64,000 nucleotides of DNA, taken from contig CM038716.1 of the NCBI GenBank assembly GCA_021613375.1, positions 17,801,524-17,865,523 on the forward strand, in the 5' to 3' direction. The position numbers were made by a program, and so were the translations under genes. The DNA is from Megaleporinus macrocephalus. Lineage: Eukaryota; Chordata; Actinopteri; Characiformes; Anostomidae. The notes below the pieces were generated by a model. The model made no database searches. It was given only the letters and a program-made list of their open reading frames with translations, and was not told the origin of the DNA. This document shows positions 1 through 12,620 of the stretch, in pieces. The first letter of the stretch is position 1; every line of letters starts with the position of its first letter.

Positions 1-1290
1 GCAGAGAGTGGCAGATACTCTTCTGAAGGCCAGCCCACTGACTGCTGCGAGCTATTAGACATTGTAATTATATTTGTAGCGATACGGCGAGGATCGCGCT
101 AGCATGTGCATAAATAAATAAATAAGCCACATAAGAGGAAAGGCAGTTATTAAAAGGCTCAGCGAGAAATCGCCGGGATCTTTTGATTGTCTCGGTGTTA
201 ACTCCTGTCTGGTGCATTGGCCGGGGCTGAGCGTTTTTTAATTCAAGATGTAATCTTTTTCCATTAGAGTAAATCATAGCCCTGAGACGCCATGCCAGGA
301 GGGGATCATTTTCTTATTTTGTGGAAAAAAAGGGGGGAAATTAAATCCCTTGGCTCTAAATGGAAAAATCATTAAGAGAGTAGTAGGGGGAGTTTCACCT
401 ATTCCCAACGGTGGGCTGTGATACTGTGTCCACTGTCTGCTTTCCTTCTTCACTTGTCCCTTCATACCCCCCGATGTCCCGCTGTCCATCTTTAATGAGG
501 GTATGAATTTGAATAGAGAAGACAGATGGGTGCGTTTGATGGATGTGACTGTACAGCCTGGGATGTGAAGGGGCAAAGAAAAAAAGTAGAGAGAGAGAGA
601 AAAAAAAACTGCTGAAGGGTGGCATGCGTGCAAATCTGTCTGCCTTAATTCAGCGAGGAGTCACCATGCTGATTACTCTGATTATAGTGTCGGAGGCTCT
701 GAACGCCATCTGTCAGAGAGAGCTGTGCTATATCTGAGGAAGGAGAACAGGAGGAAGGTTCGGGTTAGATGCCGGATCCCTTCCTTTCGGGACGCCGCGG
801 TGGGCCGGGTTGGGGCAGCTTGGATTTGCATGATTGCCTCTAATGCAGTGGCTGCACCTCTGCTGGCTGGAGAGTCGATTAACTTTGCTGTGGAAGTGGA
901 CTTCGGCCACTACTCTGCCGCTGAGCCTCTTTGCCTAGATAAGACTGCACAAATTATGGTTCTGCACCTTAGAGGTTTCACTAGGCTTTGCTAGCCAGCC
1001 AGGTGCCAACAAGCACAATCAAACAGCACAGCAGCCATGGCAACCGACACTTACAAGAGAATTTTAACATTAGCCGGCGCTTTTCTCGGTCCCCTCTGAG
1101 TCATGCTCTTCTTTCGTCGCAAGATTAGCAATCAAATCATTTTGTTTGCTTGTATTCTAGCTTCAATGACTATATCTTGTAATTTACAAGGATAATTCAA
1201 TGCAGCAAATCCACAACAATTCTTGTGGGTGAGATAATAATCTAAGCCCAAATAATTAAAGGAGTGATAATGAAAAGTCTGAGTGCCTGA
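1..1290. other. Gene-free block, candidate conserved regulatory DNA
   Basis: No coding frame here is convincing; the longest is 119 codons and opposite-strand frames overlap it. The sequence is complex and non-repetitive, with mixed GC content, scattered CpGs and homeodomain-like ATTA/TAAT cores. A perfect octamer ATTTGCAT (POU-factor site type) lies at 824-831 within a GC-richer stretch at about 770-990. The part at 1065-1240 is AT-rich but not simple sequence. This texture is typical of vertebrate conserved non-coding elements near developmental genes. That reading is inference, since conservation cannot be seen from one genome. Confidence 0.35.
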
Positions 1291-4200
1291 TGTGTGCAGA
1301 TAAGGAGTGGAGACGAGGAGCCCGCCTCAACCACCCTCACCCCACCCCCACCCCAAAAAATAAAGTGTAAAAAGAGATAAGGAACATAAGAAGGGAAGCA
1401 TATAGCAAACAGAATTCATATGCAATATGAGAACATGAGAGACAGCAAAGTGCGCTCGCTAGCAAATACGCTAAACCCATGAAAGATCAGCCTAAAGGTA
1501 CTGGGTCATTTGAAAGGTAATTGCTTACCTGTGCGCAGGTTGTTGACTCCCACCCACACACCCACTTAACAGACACCGAGGACAGCGTATGGGGGATCGA
1601 AACATAAAAATCAATGAGAATGTGAATCAGTGACAAATGGAGAGCTACTGAAACAAAGGACAAGGATTAATGGACAAGACAAATGAAACAAAAGCTTTTA
1701 GAAGAATATTTATAGACATACTACCCCTTTTGTGGTTTGTAGACCACTTTACACACGACTAGAGGTCTTTACGCACTGCAATAGTTTACCCAATGCCACA
1801 GAAAGAAAAGGATGAAGAGATCCCATGACCCAAATACATGGACAAGGAAAGAACACGAAAGGACACTTCAGAACACAAGCAAGGCATGTCTGTTTTTTTC
1901 TATTCAGAGTGAAAACAACTTGTTTTAATGAAGGCCAGAAAACCTGAGCACTTCAACGTTACATGTCCTTCAGCTTTTAGGAAGCCCTTGAGGAGTATCA
2001 TTAAAAGGCCTAAACGTTTGGTGGGGAGATGTACATAGATTGGGTCAAAAGTTCTAGGCTTGGTTGTCTCACTTCAGACTCGTAGTTCCAATTTGATTTT
2101 CACAGATGCGTCCCAGTCTGGATGCTCTCGCTGCTTAAATCAGATTTTAATTTGTGTTTTCAACACTAGCACTGCAACAAACAGCAACAATCTCAGATAG
2201 AGTGATCGATTGGAGGTCAAGATGACCTCCATCTCCCCTGCATCTGCAGTTAAAATCCATGTCACAAACATAGCTACGTAGTTACTGATGCCAACACTGT
2301 TAGCACAGAAACCCCTGTTGGTGATGCCTGGACACACTAATCCGATCTGATCTCAAATAACTGTGCTGGCAGTTGTCTGAAAATATCTGATTTGAGATAG
2401 AAATTTGATTAGCCTGGTCTGGACACAGTCTTTACAACTGTACAAATAGTCCTAGGTTTTCTTTGTCCTTTGTGTACCTTGTTTACATGTTAACAACAAT
2501 TGGGCTGTGTTTCTATTTTTTTGCTTGCTGTTCTTGAAGCTCTGTGTTAACTTAGTTTACCTACTTTTCAATGTACCTGGTCTACTGTCTTTCTATAGTC
2601 TTTGGTTTTGAGCTTAGCTATCTGTTCTAAGTCATGTCTGTTTGTTTTTGACCGTGACATCACATGGATAAGGCTGTTGAATTGAGGCAGCACTGTAAGG
2701 GTTAAGACAGATGCAGCCAATAAAGAAGACTGAGATCAGCATTCAAACAAGTAGTGCTAAATCGAAACTGCTGAAACGTTTTATTGTCTGTTTGTGCTGT
2801 AAATCCAGGGCTATTTTTGTATGCTGGAATGAACATGAACATCTATTCGAAGGTAATTTTTTCAAATGTTATTAGGCAAAGGGTAAGAATAGATATGAAA
2901 CATAAACAAAGAAATTGAAGTGCTGATTTGGGTAAATAGAGTGTAATTGAGCTCTAAGAAGGCTGGTGATTTACTAAATTGAGCAGCCATTTCAGAAATG
3001 ACAAGATTCAAATGTTTTTCCTCCTGGATGGAGTGCACTGGGAAGAAGAGCAGAGGATATTAGACCAGCTCTGAGTGTGTTTGCTTAGAGCCCTTATCAG
3101 AGCCAATTACAGAAAGTTCCTCTAACTCCCTTCATCCTCTCATCACAACAGAAAGCATCTCATATACACATCTGTTGAGAGAGACTGCATGCAGACTGCA
3201 GCTCCAGGCTCTTCATTACCCCTCCATAGATGATTTGCACTTGATCAGATTTCTTAGCTCAGTCTTTTCTTCTCTCTCTCCCCCTCTCTCTCTCTCTCTC
3301 TGCTTCCCTTCCTTCTTCACTCTTCTCAGTCTCCTCTCCATTACCACCGTGTGTTGTTTCTCTCACGTTTATAAACAGCTGAACAGGTGAGGGCTATATT
3401 TGGATGACTGGCTTCGAAAAAGACACCCAAAAAAATGTGGTGAACATTTAAATGCAAATCTGCAATTCCTTACATTCTTTAAAAGTAGAAGACTGTTTAA
3501 TGTGAGTGTAGCACATTCCAGAAAGAATTATATTCATGAAGAGAACGTTCTAAGTTTTGATGATATGTGAAAAATTTCTATGTATCATGTATGAAGAGAT
3601 ATTGTGTCTTGAAACTACCAGCTTGTTCGTTAGCAGAATGTGTGGCAGACATGGTCATGTGGAGCGACAATGAGGAGGAGCATGTAGGTAGTGCCGTGGC
3701 AGAGATAAAAGAGACTAAAACATGTAAATAGTTGGGACTGAGCTTAAAAATATAGGCGTTGATTGTGTTCCTCTGCACTGGGCTGTGGGACTGTTTGTTG
3801 GGATGGTAGAGCAGTGTTGATGCCTACCATCAGGAAGAGTGTATGGCTGCAGATGACCTGCCTGCTATCGCAGCTGTTCAGTAGTGCTGGGCAGCAGCCT
3901 CCGTGGCTGCCCTATATATATAATAAAAGAGCTGTTATCTAAAGCATTATATTTCCTGCGTCTTCTTACACTAAGCCAAAGCCCCAGTATCTACTAAAGC
4001 TAGCATGCTAACAGCTAGCCTCAGCCTATCCTATCTTGTAAAACCTGAAGAGGTTGTAAGTCACTGTAGCGTGGAGTCTGCTCGAGTAGCACTGCCCTGA
4101 CTGTGCATACTCACCTCTTGTCAATCATGTTTGAGGTCCTGTTCCTGGTTAGATAATTAGCTAATAAATGGAACATTAAACTTATCAGTAGCTGACCACT

Positions 4201-4425
4201 CCTGAAACCACATTCAGCAGCAGCCAAAAGAGGTAATAATAAATAGAAGCAATACAAACATTAACATTGGCTTTGCTGTTCACTGTACACACTATTGGTA
4301 AGTAAAGAGATGAAATTTGATGCTGAACTTATTCTAGACTGGAGTGAAGATGGAGGAGGATAGTTTCTCACGATAGGCAGGGACCACCACAAATATTTGC
4401 TAATACGCTGCCCCTAATTTATTCG
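1291..4425. other. Gene-free intergenic or intronic stretch
   Basis: I see no gene. The stretch is mostly AT-rich unique sequence. About 2040-2440 contains repeated 'gatctgat' and 'tctggacaca' wording that recalls eroded teleost DNA-transposon ends, but no terminal repeat could be defined. A pyrimidine run lies at 3266-3302. The C-rich 'caccccaccccca' patch near 1335 is low complexity. Confidence 0.5.
3266..3302. repeat. (TC)n pyrimidine microsatellite
   Basis: This is an imperfect CT-dinucleotide run broken by a short C stretch. It is simple sequence and explains the Ser/Leu-rich short frame across it. Confidence 0.85.
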
Positions 4426-4429
4426 GAGT

Positions 4430-5300
4430 ATGAATTCAACAGGGGATTTGAATTAGAATTCAGTAAGGTCCAGTTAGAGGAAATTTCCTCAGGGCAAGGT
4501 CCGGACGGTCATCATTTCTAACTTGTGTTATGATTCACTGCTATATCCTGAATACCGAAGTAGCCTAGTATCAGAATTTTATACCATCAGCAACTGAAAG
4601 AGCAAACGAATTAACCATACCGTTCAGTACATTTCAACTATATTTACTGTTTAAATGCTGAACTGAATGAATTATTTATAAAAATTCAAATAAATGCTTT
4701 TTTTCTCTCTTCAAGTAAAAGCAAGGGCTACATAAAAAAACAGAATGTATTTTAAAAAAGTGCATCTTAAAGCTTAAAGTGTTTATTTATAGAAAAACTA
4801 TAGAAAAACGTCTTTTTTATAGAAAAAACACTTCTTGCTAATTCAATTTCACATCTTGTTGGTTTGGAGCTGCCTGTGAGAAAAATAAACATATGTGTGT
4901 CGGTCCATTGCTGGCTGAAAACTCAGTTTTCACTGTTGCCTTTTTTTTAGAGCGCACCATCTGAATTAGCCTTTCTCTGACTCACTTTATTCTCCAACTC
5001 GCTTTATTCAAGAGCTGCTGCTTCTCACTTCGTACCTCGCCTTACTACCGAATCTGCACAGATCTGATTGGCTGAGGAGCACTTTTGGTGATCTTACAGC
5101 GCGTGATTGCTCTGTGAAATCCCCTATACCGTAAAGACAGGAAAAGTCCCGCCGCTTAAAATAAACACTGCTGAACTATTGAAATCATTCTCAATAGTTT
5201 GATGGTTTGGGTCCGTGTCTGGTTCTGGACCCGGACAGCGGTTCGCCTATTAGTGACCTCTGCTCTAATGACTTTGTTAGCAAACCTTTGTTGTAGGCTG
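4430..5300. mobile_element. Decayed teleost interspersed repeat, probable DNA transposon
   Basis: The wording matches a repeat I recognise from fish genomes: 'aaggtccggacggtcatca' near 4495, 'gatctgattggctgaggagc' near 5062, then 'tttgggtccgtgtctggt' and 'ggttcgcctattagtgacc' at 5207-5262. No transposase frame survives and I could not delimit terminal inverted repeats, so the boundaries are approximate. The class (hAT-like) is a guess. A repeat-library search would settle the family. Confidence 0.55.
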
Positions 5301-5828
5301 TAGGAAAACAAATACAAATAAGAAAAAAAATTCAACAAAAAAATGCATAATTGTGGAGAAAGGAAGGATGGATATTCCAGATGTTACATGTGTGAGTGCA
5401 CATGAATAAGAATGCTACTGACAGAGATGGTTGTGTATGCGCATGGCATTTCATCAGTGCTGTAAACCTCATAAATCAAATTTCGGCTGTTTGGAGTTTT
5501 CTTTACATAAGTTTAAAACCACTCCCCGATATATCTTGTGGGCATTTATAATGCTAGAAACTGACAAACGTCTCCAGGCTATTTGAAGATGAGAATGAAA
5601 AGCTCTGTGAAAAGTCTGTTGCTGTACACTGTGGCCACAAACAGCTCCTTCAAAAAATGTAGGTGAAGCAGATGTGAACTGTCTGAAAGGCTGAAACAGA
5701 GTGCAGAAACAGGCTTTTCACAGACGGGTTCAATCAGTGGTCTCTCTCTATTTTCAGTAATGAAAAGGCCTTAATGCTTACAGTCTTTACAAGGTTGAAA
5801 CATAAATAGCAGCAGTGTTTGTACCTCA

Positions 5829-5884
<56 letters not shown>

Positions 5885-6560
5885 CTTTTGCCTAGTAGCG
5901 TACATACAGATTCCTACAGCAGCAGCACCAATGAACACTGCCTGCATTTAATGAAACACTATTCTATGGCTGTGGCTTTGTTGCTGGGCTATCTATTCCA
6001 CTAGTTAAATCTACCAGACGACAGACATTTTCATGCCCCTGATTTGCTAACTGTGCCAGTTCTCTTTTCTTTAAGTAACTCCTCCAGTCATTCCTCACAA
6101 CTGCCTAGGCTTCTTTCACTTTGAGCTGGTAACATGATGCATCCGCCTGTGAGTTAGGACTGCAAAGGGTGACCGACAAGCAGAAAGAGACAGACAGAGA
6201 GAGAGGGACTGAGGGAGCTGTTAATATTACATCACAAAAATGAGCCTGAGATATGTCCCGGCGAGATGACCTGAGATGTCTCTCCTGCTGTAGCTGCTCG
6301 AGGTTCTGTTAGCCTCATTCACTGGAATGCCCAGTACTGAATGGCCTTCAGCTATTTCTCACCTCCTCCAACAGAGCATCTCCACACATCAGCCATATAC
6401 AGATCGTTGTACGTATTTAAAAAACTGACATATAGTATCGTATGTTTAATCCAGTCTCCACTGGTGCCTCCATGTGAGTAATACAAATCAAAGCTGATTG
6501 TCTAAGCAAAGCTTTTCAGTTCCAGCTTTTTTTAGCGCAGAGCCTTGGGAGCCCCACACG
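5301..6560. other. Gene-free stretch with one AT array
   Basis: I see no gene. Apart from the (TA)n array at 5835-5880 this is ordinary unique sequence. The part at 6100-6330 has the mixed composition seen in regulatory-like blocks elsewhere in the window. Confidence 0.45.
5835..5880. repeat. (TA)23 microsatellite
   Basis: This is an uninterrupted TA dinucleotide run of 46 bp. It is about half the length of the four other AT arrays in the window. The Tyr/Ile-repeat frame reading through it is an artefact. Confidence 0.95.
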
Positions 6561-6564
6561 GTTT

Positions 6565-6740
6565 CACAGGCCTTTCAGTTTTAATTCGGTTTGGATGAGC
6601 GGTGTTATTAGTGGCGGAGAGCAGCTGTGTCAGGCGGATCTGTAATGGGGATCCTGCACTGCAGCCTCGGATATCAGCCTCTGATAACACCTAATTAGCT
6701 GGACTCCATCTTCAGTGCTAATATCATACACACTCTTCAG
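6565..6740. other. Candidate conserved non-coding element
   Basis: A complex block of mixed composition holds GATA-like (tgataa) and homeodomain-like (CTAATTAG) sites near 6680-6700, with no simple repeat. I infer a possible enhancer from texture alone. Confidence 0.3.
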
Positions 6741-6825
6741 AAGGAGGCCGGCCCAGAGTAGAAGAGCTCTCCCGCTGCTCACATTCATTGCAAATGAAAA
6801 GAAGGCAAACGCAACTTCTTGACCA

Positions 6826-6849
6826 CCCCCCCCCCTCCCCCCCCCACCC
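6826..6849. repeat. C-rich homopolymer runs
   Basis: Runs of ten, nine and three C are separated by single T and A bases. The opposite strand therefore carries long G runs able to form G-quadruplex structure. The length is likely unstable in assembly. Confidence 0.85.
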
Positions 6850-8490
6850 AAACAAGAAATAAAAAGAACATGCAGTCTCAGTTGCTTAGTCATGGTTTCT
6901 AAGGCACCTGGGTTGGGTGGCATGTTTGGTGCTGTGGCGATAGGATAATTGTTGCAGCAAGATGAATAGGCCAGACAAAGCCCGAGCACTTCCCTTGTTT
7001 TGTTTACCTTTATCTGACAGAGAGATAAAGACTATAGTACAAGATGCAAGAGCTAAGGAGGTCAGGCTAGGAGGTGAGGCGAACAAAGCACCAACAAGGA
7101 GAAAAAGGGGGAGCTGCTAACATCTTTACCACTACCAACATTAACATCTTGCCTCAACTCGATAAGGAGTTCCATTGGGAGGAATTAACACCGAGAGCAT
7201 CAGGACAAAAAGGAGAGATTTAAAATGCAAACGGAAAAGACTGGGGAAAAAATAATTGCGTTAGCTGGACTTCTCCCTGAAGAGCGCAGATAAAATAAAT
7301 ACCCGGAAAATGTCAATATGCGGCGTCAACAGGCAACGGAGAAGATTTCTTCGAGGCTGAGAAGAGATTGGCAAAACAAAAGCTTGTCCCGGGCCTGTGG
7401 ATCCTTGGGACTTCTGTTGTCTTAAAGGCTGCACTCTGACTTTAGGTGAAATTAATTTCTTCCTAACAAGCACTAGCCAATAAGATTACTTATACGTGTA
7501 CTCAAAGGCTTTTCCTTCTTTGCCGCCAAATGCAAAGGCCGACTTTACTGCTCAATCTCGACATCTAAACTCTGCTGTCCTTCAAAAGAGTTATATACTC
7601 ATTTAAATATATGTAGGTTGCCAACGTGTGATCTGGTTAGTTACACTACTGTTTGTTCTGTATTAAAGGGAGTTGTAGGTGTGGAAGCTCTGTCCTCCTC
7701 CTCTTTTTCCTTTTGCATTGCGTGTAAAAAGTTATTAAGGTACCATCTTGGCATCAAAGCCACAGGTATGTCCCTTTTCAGCACTGTACCTATCATTTCA
7801 ACTTCAAGAGAATTTCATTTCCCTCCCCAGCTCCCCCCCGGCCCACTACTTTCCCTTTGCGTACTACCCAGTGGGAAAGAGAGTGAGAAGGTATGGGAAA
7901 GCAAGCAGAGATGGCTCGTGTCTGTGGTTGGTGTAATTATTTCATGATTGGAAAACATCGCAGTGAGGGATGAATGCAAAGCTGTCCTTAGAAAGGCACA
8001 CCAGATAGGTCGTAGACATGTGGATGGTGAGATGAACTTGCTCGAGAGCTCCCACTGCACAGCATCGTCTGTAAGAATCGATAGACCAAGGGTAAAATAC
8101 TTGCCTTGGCAGAAGATCTTTGTTGTGTGCAAATGGCCACATCTTTTATATACATAAATGCACAAATGTCGATAACACTCATTGATTAGTCAGATGGATC
8201 TCTTGCTCAGTATTGATCTTGTTCAGCTTCAGGCAGTCAGGAACTCAGGCCAGCCCATCACAGATGTAGGGATTAATTTATGTTGTCAGGACTAAAAGCA
8301 AAACTAATTTCATTTGACAAAAGTTAGGTGAAGTGAAAGGGAGGGAATGAAACAGCGTTGTTGTTCACGTTTCTCCTCCTTTGAAGCAACACCAGTACAT
8401 GACAATGAAAATTCTCCTCAGCCAGTGCTGATAACAGCCAAGCAAGCATAGCTAACTTCATTAGGGAGCTGCAAAGCTGGCTCGTGTTCT
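6850..8490. other. Gene-free stretch with a regulatory-like core
   Basis: I see no convincing gene. Several short frames (up to 116 codons) overlap on both strands at 7.6-8.2 kb and none has a recognisable domain. The part at 7130-7470 is complex, with CpGs and homeodomain-like cores, and is a candidate conserved element. Confidence 0.35.
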
Positions 8491-9110
8491 GAGCAGTGGT
8501 TATTAAAAGGGAAGGTGGGGGGAGGGGGGTTGATGAAACACAAACGTTCTCGAGCGACTCCGCAGAACAAATAATGATGTTCTCAAGTGGCTCCGCTAAT
8601 ATTGATGGACAGATTCAAGTACACTCTCCGCCTGTCCCCCACTCCAGGTCGCTTTGCATGGGTCGGGTGATACATTTCACCCTCAGAGATGTTGCAGTTG
8701 TCCGGCTAAGGCTCGACCTCCACAGATCTCCAGAGACTTGTCCATGCAGCTTAGAGGAGTTCTTGTCCTCCAGCACTGCATACCCTTTCCACAATGCCTG
8801 GTGTCCTTGCGGAAGGGGAAAAAAACCCAGCCAAAATCTGCCAGCAGAAGCAATGGCTGCAGCACTTGGCAAATGGCTGATGTGGTGGGCACAAGGGTCT
8901 GATGAATGTTTAAAGATTGTGCAGCGCCAGAGGAGTCAGGATTAAACCAGGCCGATGAGGATTCAGGAAGAATCCGACCAGACGACCACCAGGGAGCGCC
9001 GGCTTCTTCTAGGGTTTGTGTGAGCAGAGCAAGTGCCAGCGGGCTCATGCTAAAATACCAGCCTTGCACATCTCAGGGGTTCTTCAAAGAGAAGGAGAGT
9101 GAGTGCTATT
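8490..9110. other. Complex block with overlapping open frames on both strands
   Basis: Frames of 149 codons (plus) and 128 codons (minus) overlap each other, with shorter frames in further phases. No known domain is visible and the translations are unlike each other. Open frames in several phases at once usually reflect a local lack of TAA/TAG words in moderately GC-rich DNA. I therefore favour non-coding DNA, possibly a conserved element, over an exon. A single unrecognised exon cannot be excluded. Confidence 0.35.
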
Positions 9111-10905
9111 AATCCCAGGCTTTTCTTGTGAGGAACTGAGGCGACTACTTTTCGCGTGCTAAGGCAGGAGGAATAAGGTAATGAGATCACACGTGTTATA
9201 GCTCTTATTGAACTACTTTCTGCCTCCTCTGACAGCTCTTTGTTGGCATGAAAGAAGCACGGTTTCATCCATTTCATATAAGACAGACCTCTAATCATGC
9301 CACAGTACTGTACGTCTTTAAAACACACTCAAGGACGCTGAAGTAAAGATGGTTATTAAATGGAGTTAACTGAGGTTTGGGAGGAGGACCACACTTGAAA
9401 TCCCTCCTTCTTCCAACCTAATTCCTTATAAATTCACATCCTCACCCTCTGTTCCCATGCGGTGGCTGCTAGTCTCCACAAATGCCATGTTTGAAACATA
9501 AGAATGCTTAAGTACAAATAGTTCTTGGAAATCTCCATGAGCCTGGACATGGCTCTGTACAGTTTCCTTGAGGAATTGAGGACAGTTGATAGTAAACACC
9601 ATGCACAAAGGAAGAAATTGGCATAGCAAAATCCCAAGTGTTCTATCCAGCTCAGGATAAATGAACACTGGAGGTGGCAGTCAACACTGTTTTTTGTTGT
9701 TGTTTTTTTATTTGCTTTGTGTATTTATAAGGGTTCCTACCAGAGCCATGTTTCTATTTTGTACAGCCGACATTGAAATCAAGGTTAGCTGAACTGACGT
9801 TAAGTTATGCCCAGTGTACCCTATGAAAGCCCGGAATGGAGTCTGAAACAGGAAAAGATTATTCCATTACAATGTGACCTTGAGCTTGTCCTTAGGAAGG
9901 CATGGATGCTTTGTCTCCCCTCAAACAGAAAGTATGAGCTCAGTCCAGGCGAGCTGGCGATGCCTCACTGCACATCTTGCATGCTTCAGTTGGCGACAGC
10001 ATTATAAGAAGCATCTATCCATCAGTGCTCCCTTAAGGATGTTTTCATAAGGTACTGCTCAGCCAAGACAGGCAGCAAAACCAAAGAAAACTCAAACCTA
10101 TTTTTTTCATTTAGTCTGTATTGACGGCTTTCTTACAAACTGCTATCCCCTTGTCTCTCTCTCTCTTCTTAGTTCTTCTTCCAAATCCTTGCCTTCTAAT
10201 TTACATACCCATGCACCCTGTATTCGTGCACATACTGAGGAGACTGTGAAGACTCTGAATGTGCATACTAATATGGACACCTTCTCTTTCCTAAGACCTT
10301 ATTTTTTTCATAGCTGATTAAATATTAAACCCACATTTCTGCTCAAGTTAATTGCATGTCAACACATGGGCGGCAAAAGGCAGAATTGGGACTGAGAGTG
10401 GAGGAAGGTGGGAGGGGGCGGCCCATGATCTCTACCAAGAGGGAATACACTGCCAGCAACTGAAGCCAGATGGGTTAAGCAGTGTGTGTGTGCATAACCG
10501 TCAGGAAGAAGAGCCCCATCACTAATTCATAGACAGTTTCCCTTTTTCTGAACTAGCACTGCTCTTCAAATGACCTCTCCTCAAAGCCCCCTCCCTCAAG
10601 CACACATCATATCACTTTGGTCACCAAGGCGCTTCTGTGCACTGTATCGATAGATGAAGACGTATGCTAGTAATGGAGCGAGCATACAACACTTGCATTA
10701 GCTTCCAAGCAGGCTGGATCAGAGGGCTGGCATGACACAGGTCTGGAATGACAGTCGGTTGGTGCACAGAGCCCTGTGGCCTCCTGGGATTAGAGGAGGC
10801 CAGCTCTGAGAGAGCACTGGCTCAAGTGAATCATTGATTAGCAATGCTTGTGAATATCTAACGTCTAGACCGAGTGAGAGAGAGGTGATGGTATGTGTGT
10901 GTGTT
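9111..10905. other. Gene-free stretch
   Basis: I see no gene, no recognisable transposon and no long simple repeat. A short pyrimidine run is near 10155 and a short (TG)n run near 10483. The frames present are at most 92 codons and have no recognisable domain. Confidence 0.5.
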
Positions 10906-10923
10906 GGGGGGGGGGGGGGGGGG
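10906..10923. repeat. G18 homopolymer
   Basis: Eighteen consecutive G residues follow a short (TG)n run on the plus strand. This is a strong candidate for G-quadruplex formation and for assembly length error. The 135-codon frame that starts beside it takes its first glycines from this run. Confidence 0.95.
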
Positions 10924-11560
10924 TGTTCTGTTCTCCCACTTTAGCACGCACTCGCTGACAGAGGCAAGTTCACTGCGCATATTCAGAAGCATGCTCGACT
11001 CCACTCTCACTTACTGGCACGCAATTCTCCCATGCCAAGTCGGCACACAGGCACACAGATCCCTCGGCACAAACATCTTCCTGCCCCCACTGCATTCCTC
11101 GCTCTCTAGACCCGAGCGGAGACGCTCGTCTGTAAAAGTTTGCATTAAGGTCAACAGAGCTGCACAACTTCCTTCCTCTGCACCACTGCCAGGAGGGGTG
11201 TGCCCCTGTTACAACCACCTGTCCGTCATGTCTGGAGGTGACCTCGTCGGGAATGAAGAATGCCAAGGGGCGGAGTGCTCCGTGCCCCCCATCATCAGTT
11301 GAGGTCAGACTCCATCCATTTCCATTTAGATTTCCATTTGAATCGACGCAAGCTTTCTCTGCTGAGTGGTGTGGACCCCGTTCTCCAGACACCGATTCGG
11401 AGGGTCAAAGCCGAGTAATCAATTCCCAAACCGGAGACTGCACACTGAATTAGAGAGGAGGGAGCAGCAACAGACGTATCCATATCAAAGGCATTCAAGG
11501 CTGTGGCAAAGAGTAGGCAGCTGCTGTGTAGAACTGAGGTCTTGTAGATGATTAAAGGTA
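10924..11560. other. GC-richer unique block, no supported gene
   Basis: Overlapping frames of 135 codons (plus) and 140 codons (minus) cover the same DNA, with no domain I recognise. The block is richer in CpG than its surroundings and complex, so it could be a regulatory element. I see no splice-site pattern strong enough to call an exon. Confidence 0.3.
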
Positions 11561-11949
11561 ACCTGTGTAGGCCAGTGTGGTCACATACTGTCTAGCTGTA
11601 TGCCGCTGTCTCTCCAAGCAACCTTGATTGATTTCCACAGCTTTAAACTCCTACAATGACTGTCTGTTTTAGACTTTAGAATCATGGGTGATGCAGCGGA
11701 AAATAGGGAGCTTCTGCTGTTGCCTTTGGACCACAGCCTAGCAGCATGAAGCTGTCGTCAGCTGAATGAACACTGCAAACACTGTTATTTGTTAACTGAC
11801 ATTTGTTAATATGACAGTGATCACATTCTGTAAACACATGTAAATGATGGCGTAGCGATGACTGCAGTGTATCACTATATGCTGGGAGTTGACATGCAGA
11901 CGCAGTCCCCCTCTTTCTCCCTCCCCATCTTCCTCCCTGCCTATACAGC
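11561..11949. other. Gene-free unique sequence
   Basis: I see nothing beyond ordinary AT-rich sequence leading into the next block. Confidence 0.5.
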
Positions 11950-12620
11950 AGTCATCGGTGGCAGCCTGCCTGTTTCAATATGTAAATCATCCATAATTCA
12001 ACGCTGCCTGCCATAAATCTTCATTAGCAAGCAGAATAAGAAAATTGAGCTGTTCTCAGGTTCTTTAATGCAACTTAATTATGTAAAGACTCTATCTGAA
12101 GTAGCGAGGAGAAAGCTAATCTGCACCTTGAAGCCGCGCAAGGTATGTTATTGATGCCTTGCATTGCTGTGCATCATAATACTGAGTACCCACCATCCCT
12201 GCCTCTTTGTCTCTCAGTCATCAGCTCCATCAGCCGTACAGATACAGCGCACTCTGTCCTTGCGCAACTCTTCCCGGCCATTAGCCTCCGAGATAGGAGG
12301 AAAAGGGTTGCAATTGAGCTCTCCGATCACCTGACTCGGGTTGGCAGGGGGGTGGGCTTTTAAAGAGCGGGTGGCTTTTGCCAAGGCTCCGGAGCTATTT
12401 GCTTACTTCTCGTTTAGCTAACAAGGTTTTTCAAGTGGCCCCTTATTGATTTGATTTAGGTCCGCCACGCTTCACGAAAACTCGGTGGCGCGCTAATGCA
12501 CTTTTTCGCAGCTTTTATTTCAGAAACATAGCAGGAAGATTATGAGAGATATTAATCACCTCTCGTTACACAAGCAGCTCCTGAGAAATTTAATCTCCCC
12601 CTGTCTCTCTCTATATTGTG
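11950..12620. other. Candidate conserved non-coding element cluster
   Basis: This is one of the two or three most enhancer-like parts of the window. At 11960-12150 dense homeodomain-type words (AAATCATCCATAATTC, CTTCATTAGC, CTTAATTATG) sit between non-repetitive GC-mixed sequence. A second part at 12380-12600 combines CpG-containing words (ggtggcgcgctaatgcac) with ATTAATCACC. No coding frame longer than 72 codons crosses it. The regulatory reading is inference from texture. Confidence 0.4.

Noticed and set aside
10895..11392. 135- and 140-codon frames on opposite strands
   Set aside because: They overlap each other, one starts in a G homopolymer, and neither shows a domain or a convincing splice site.
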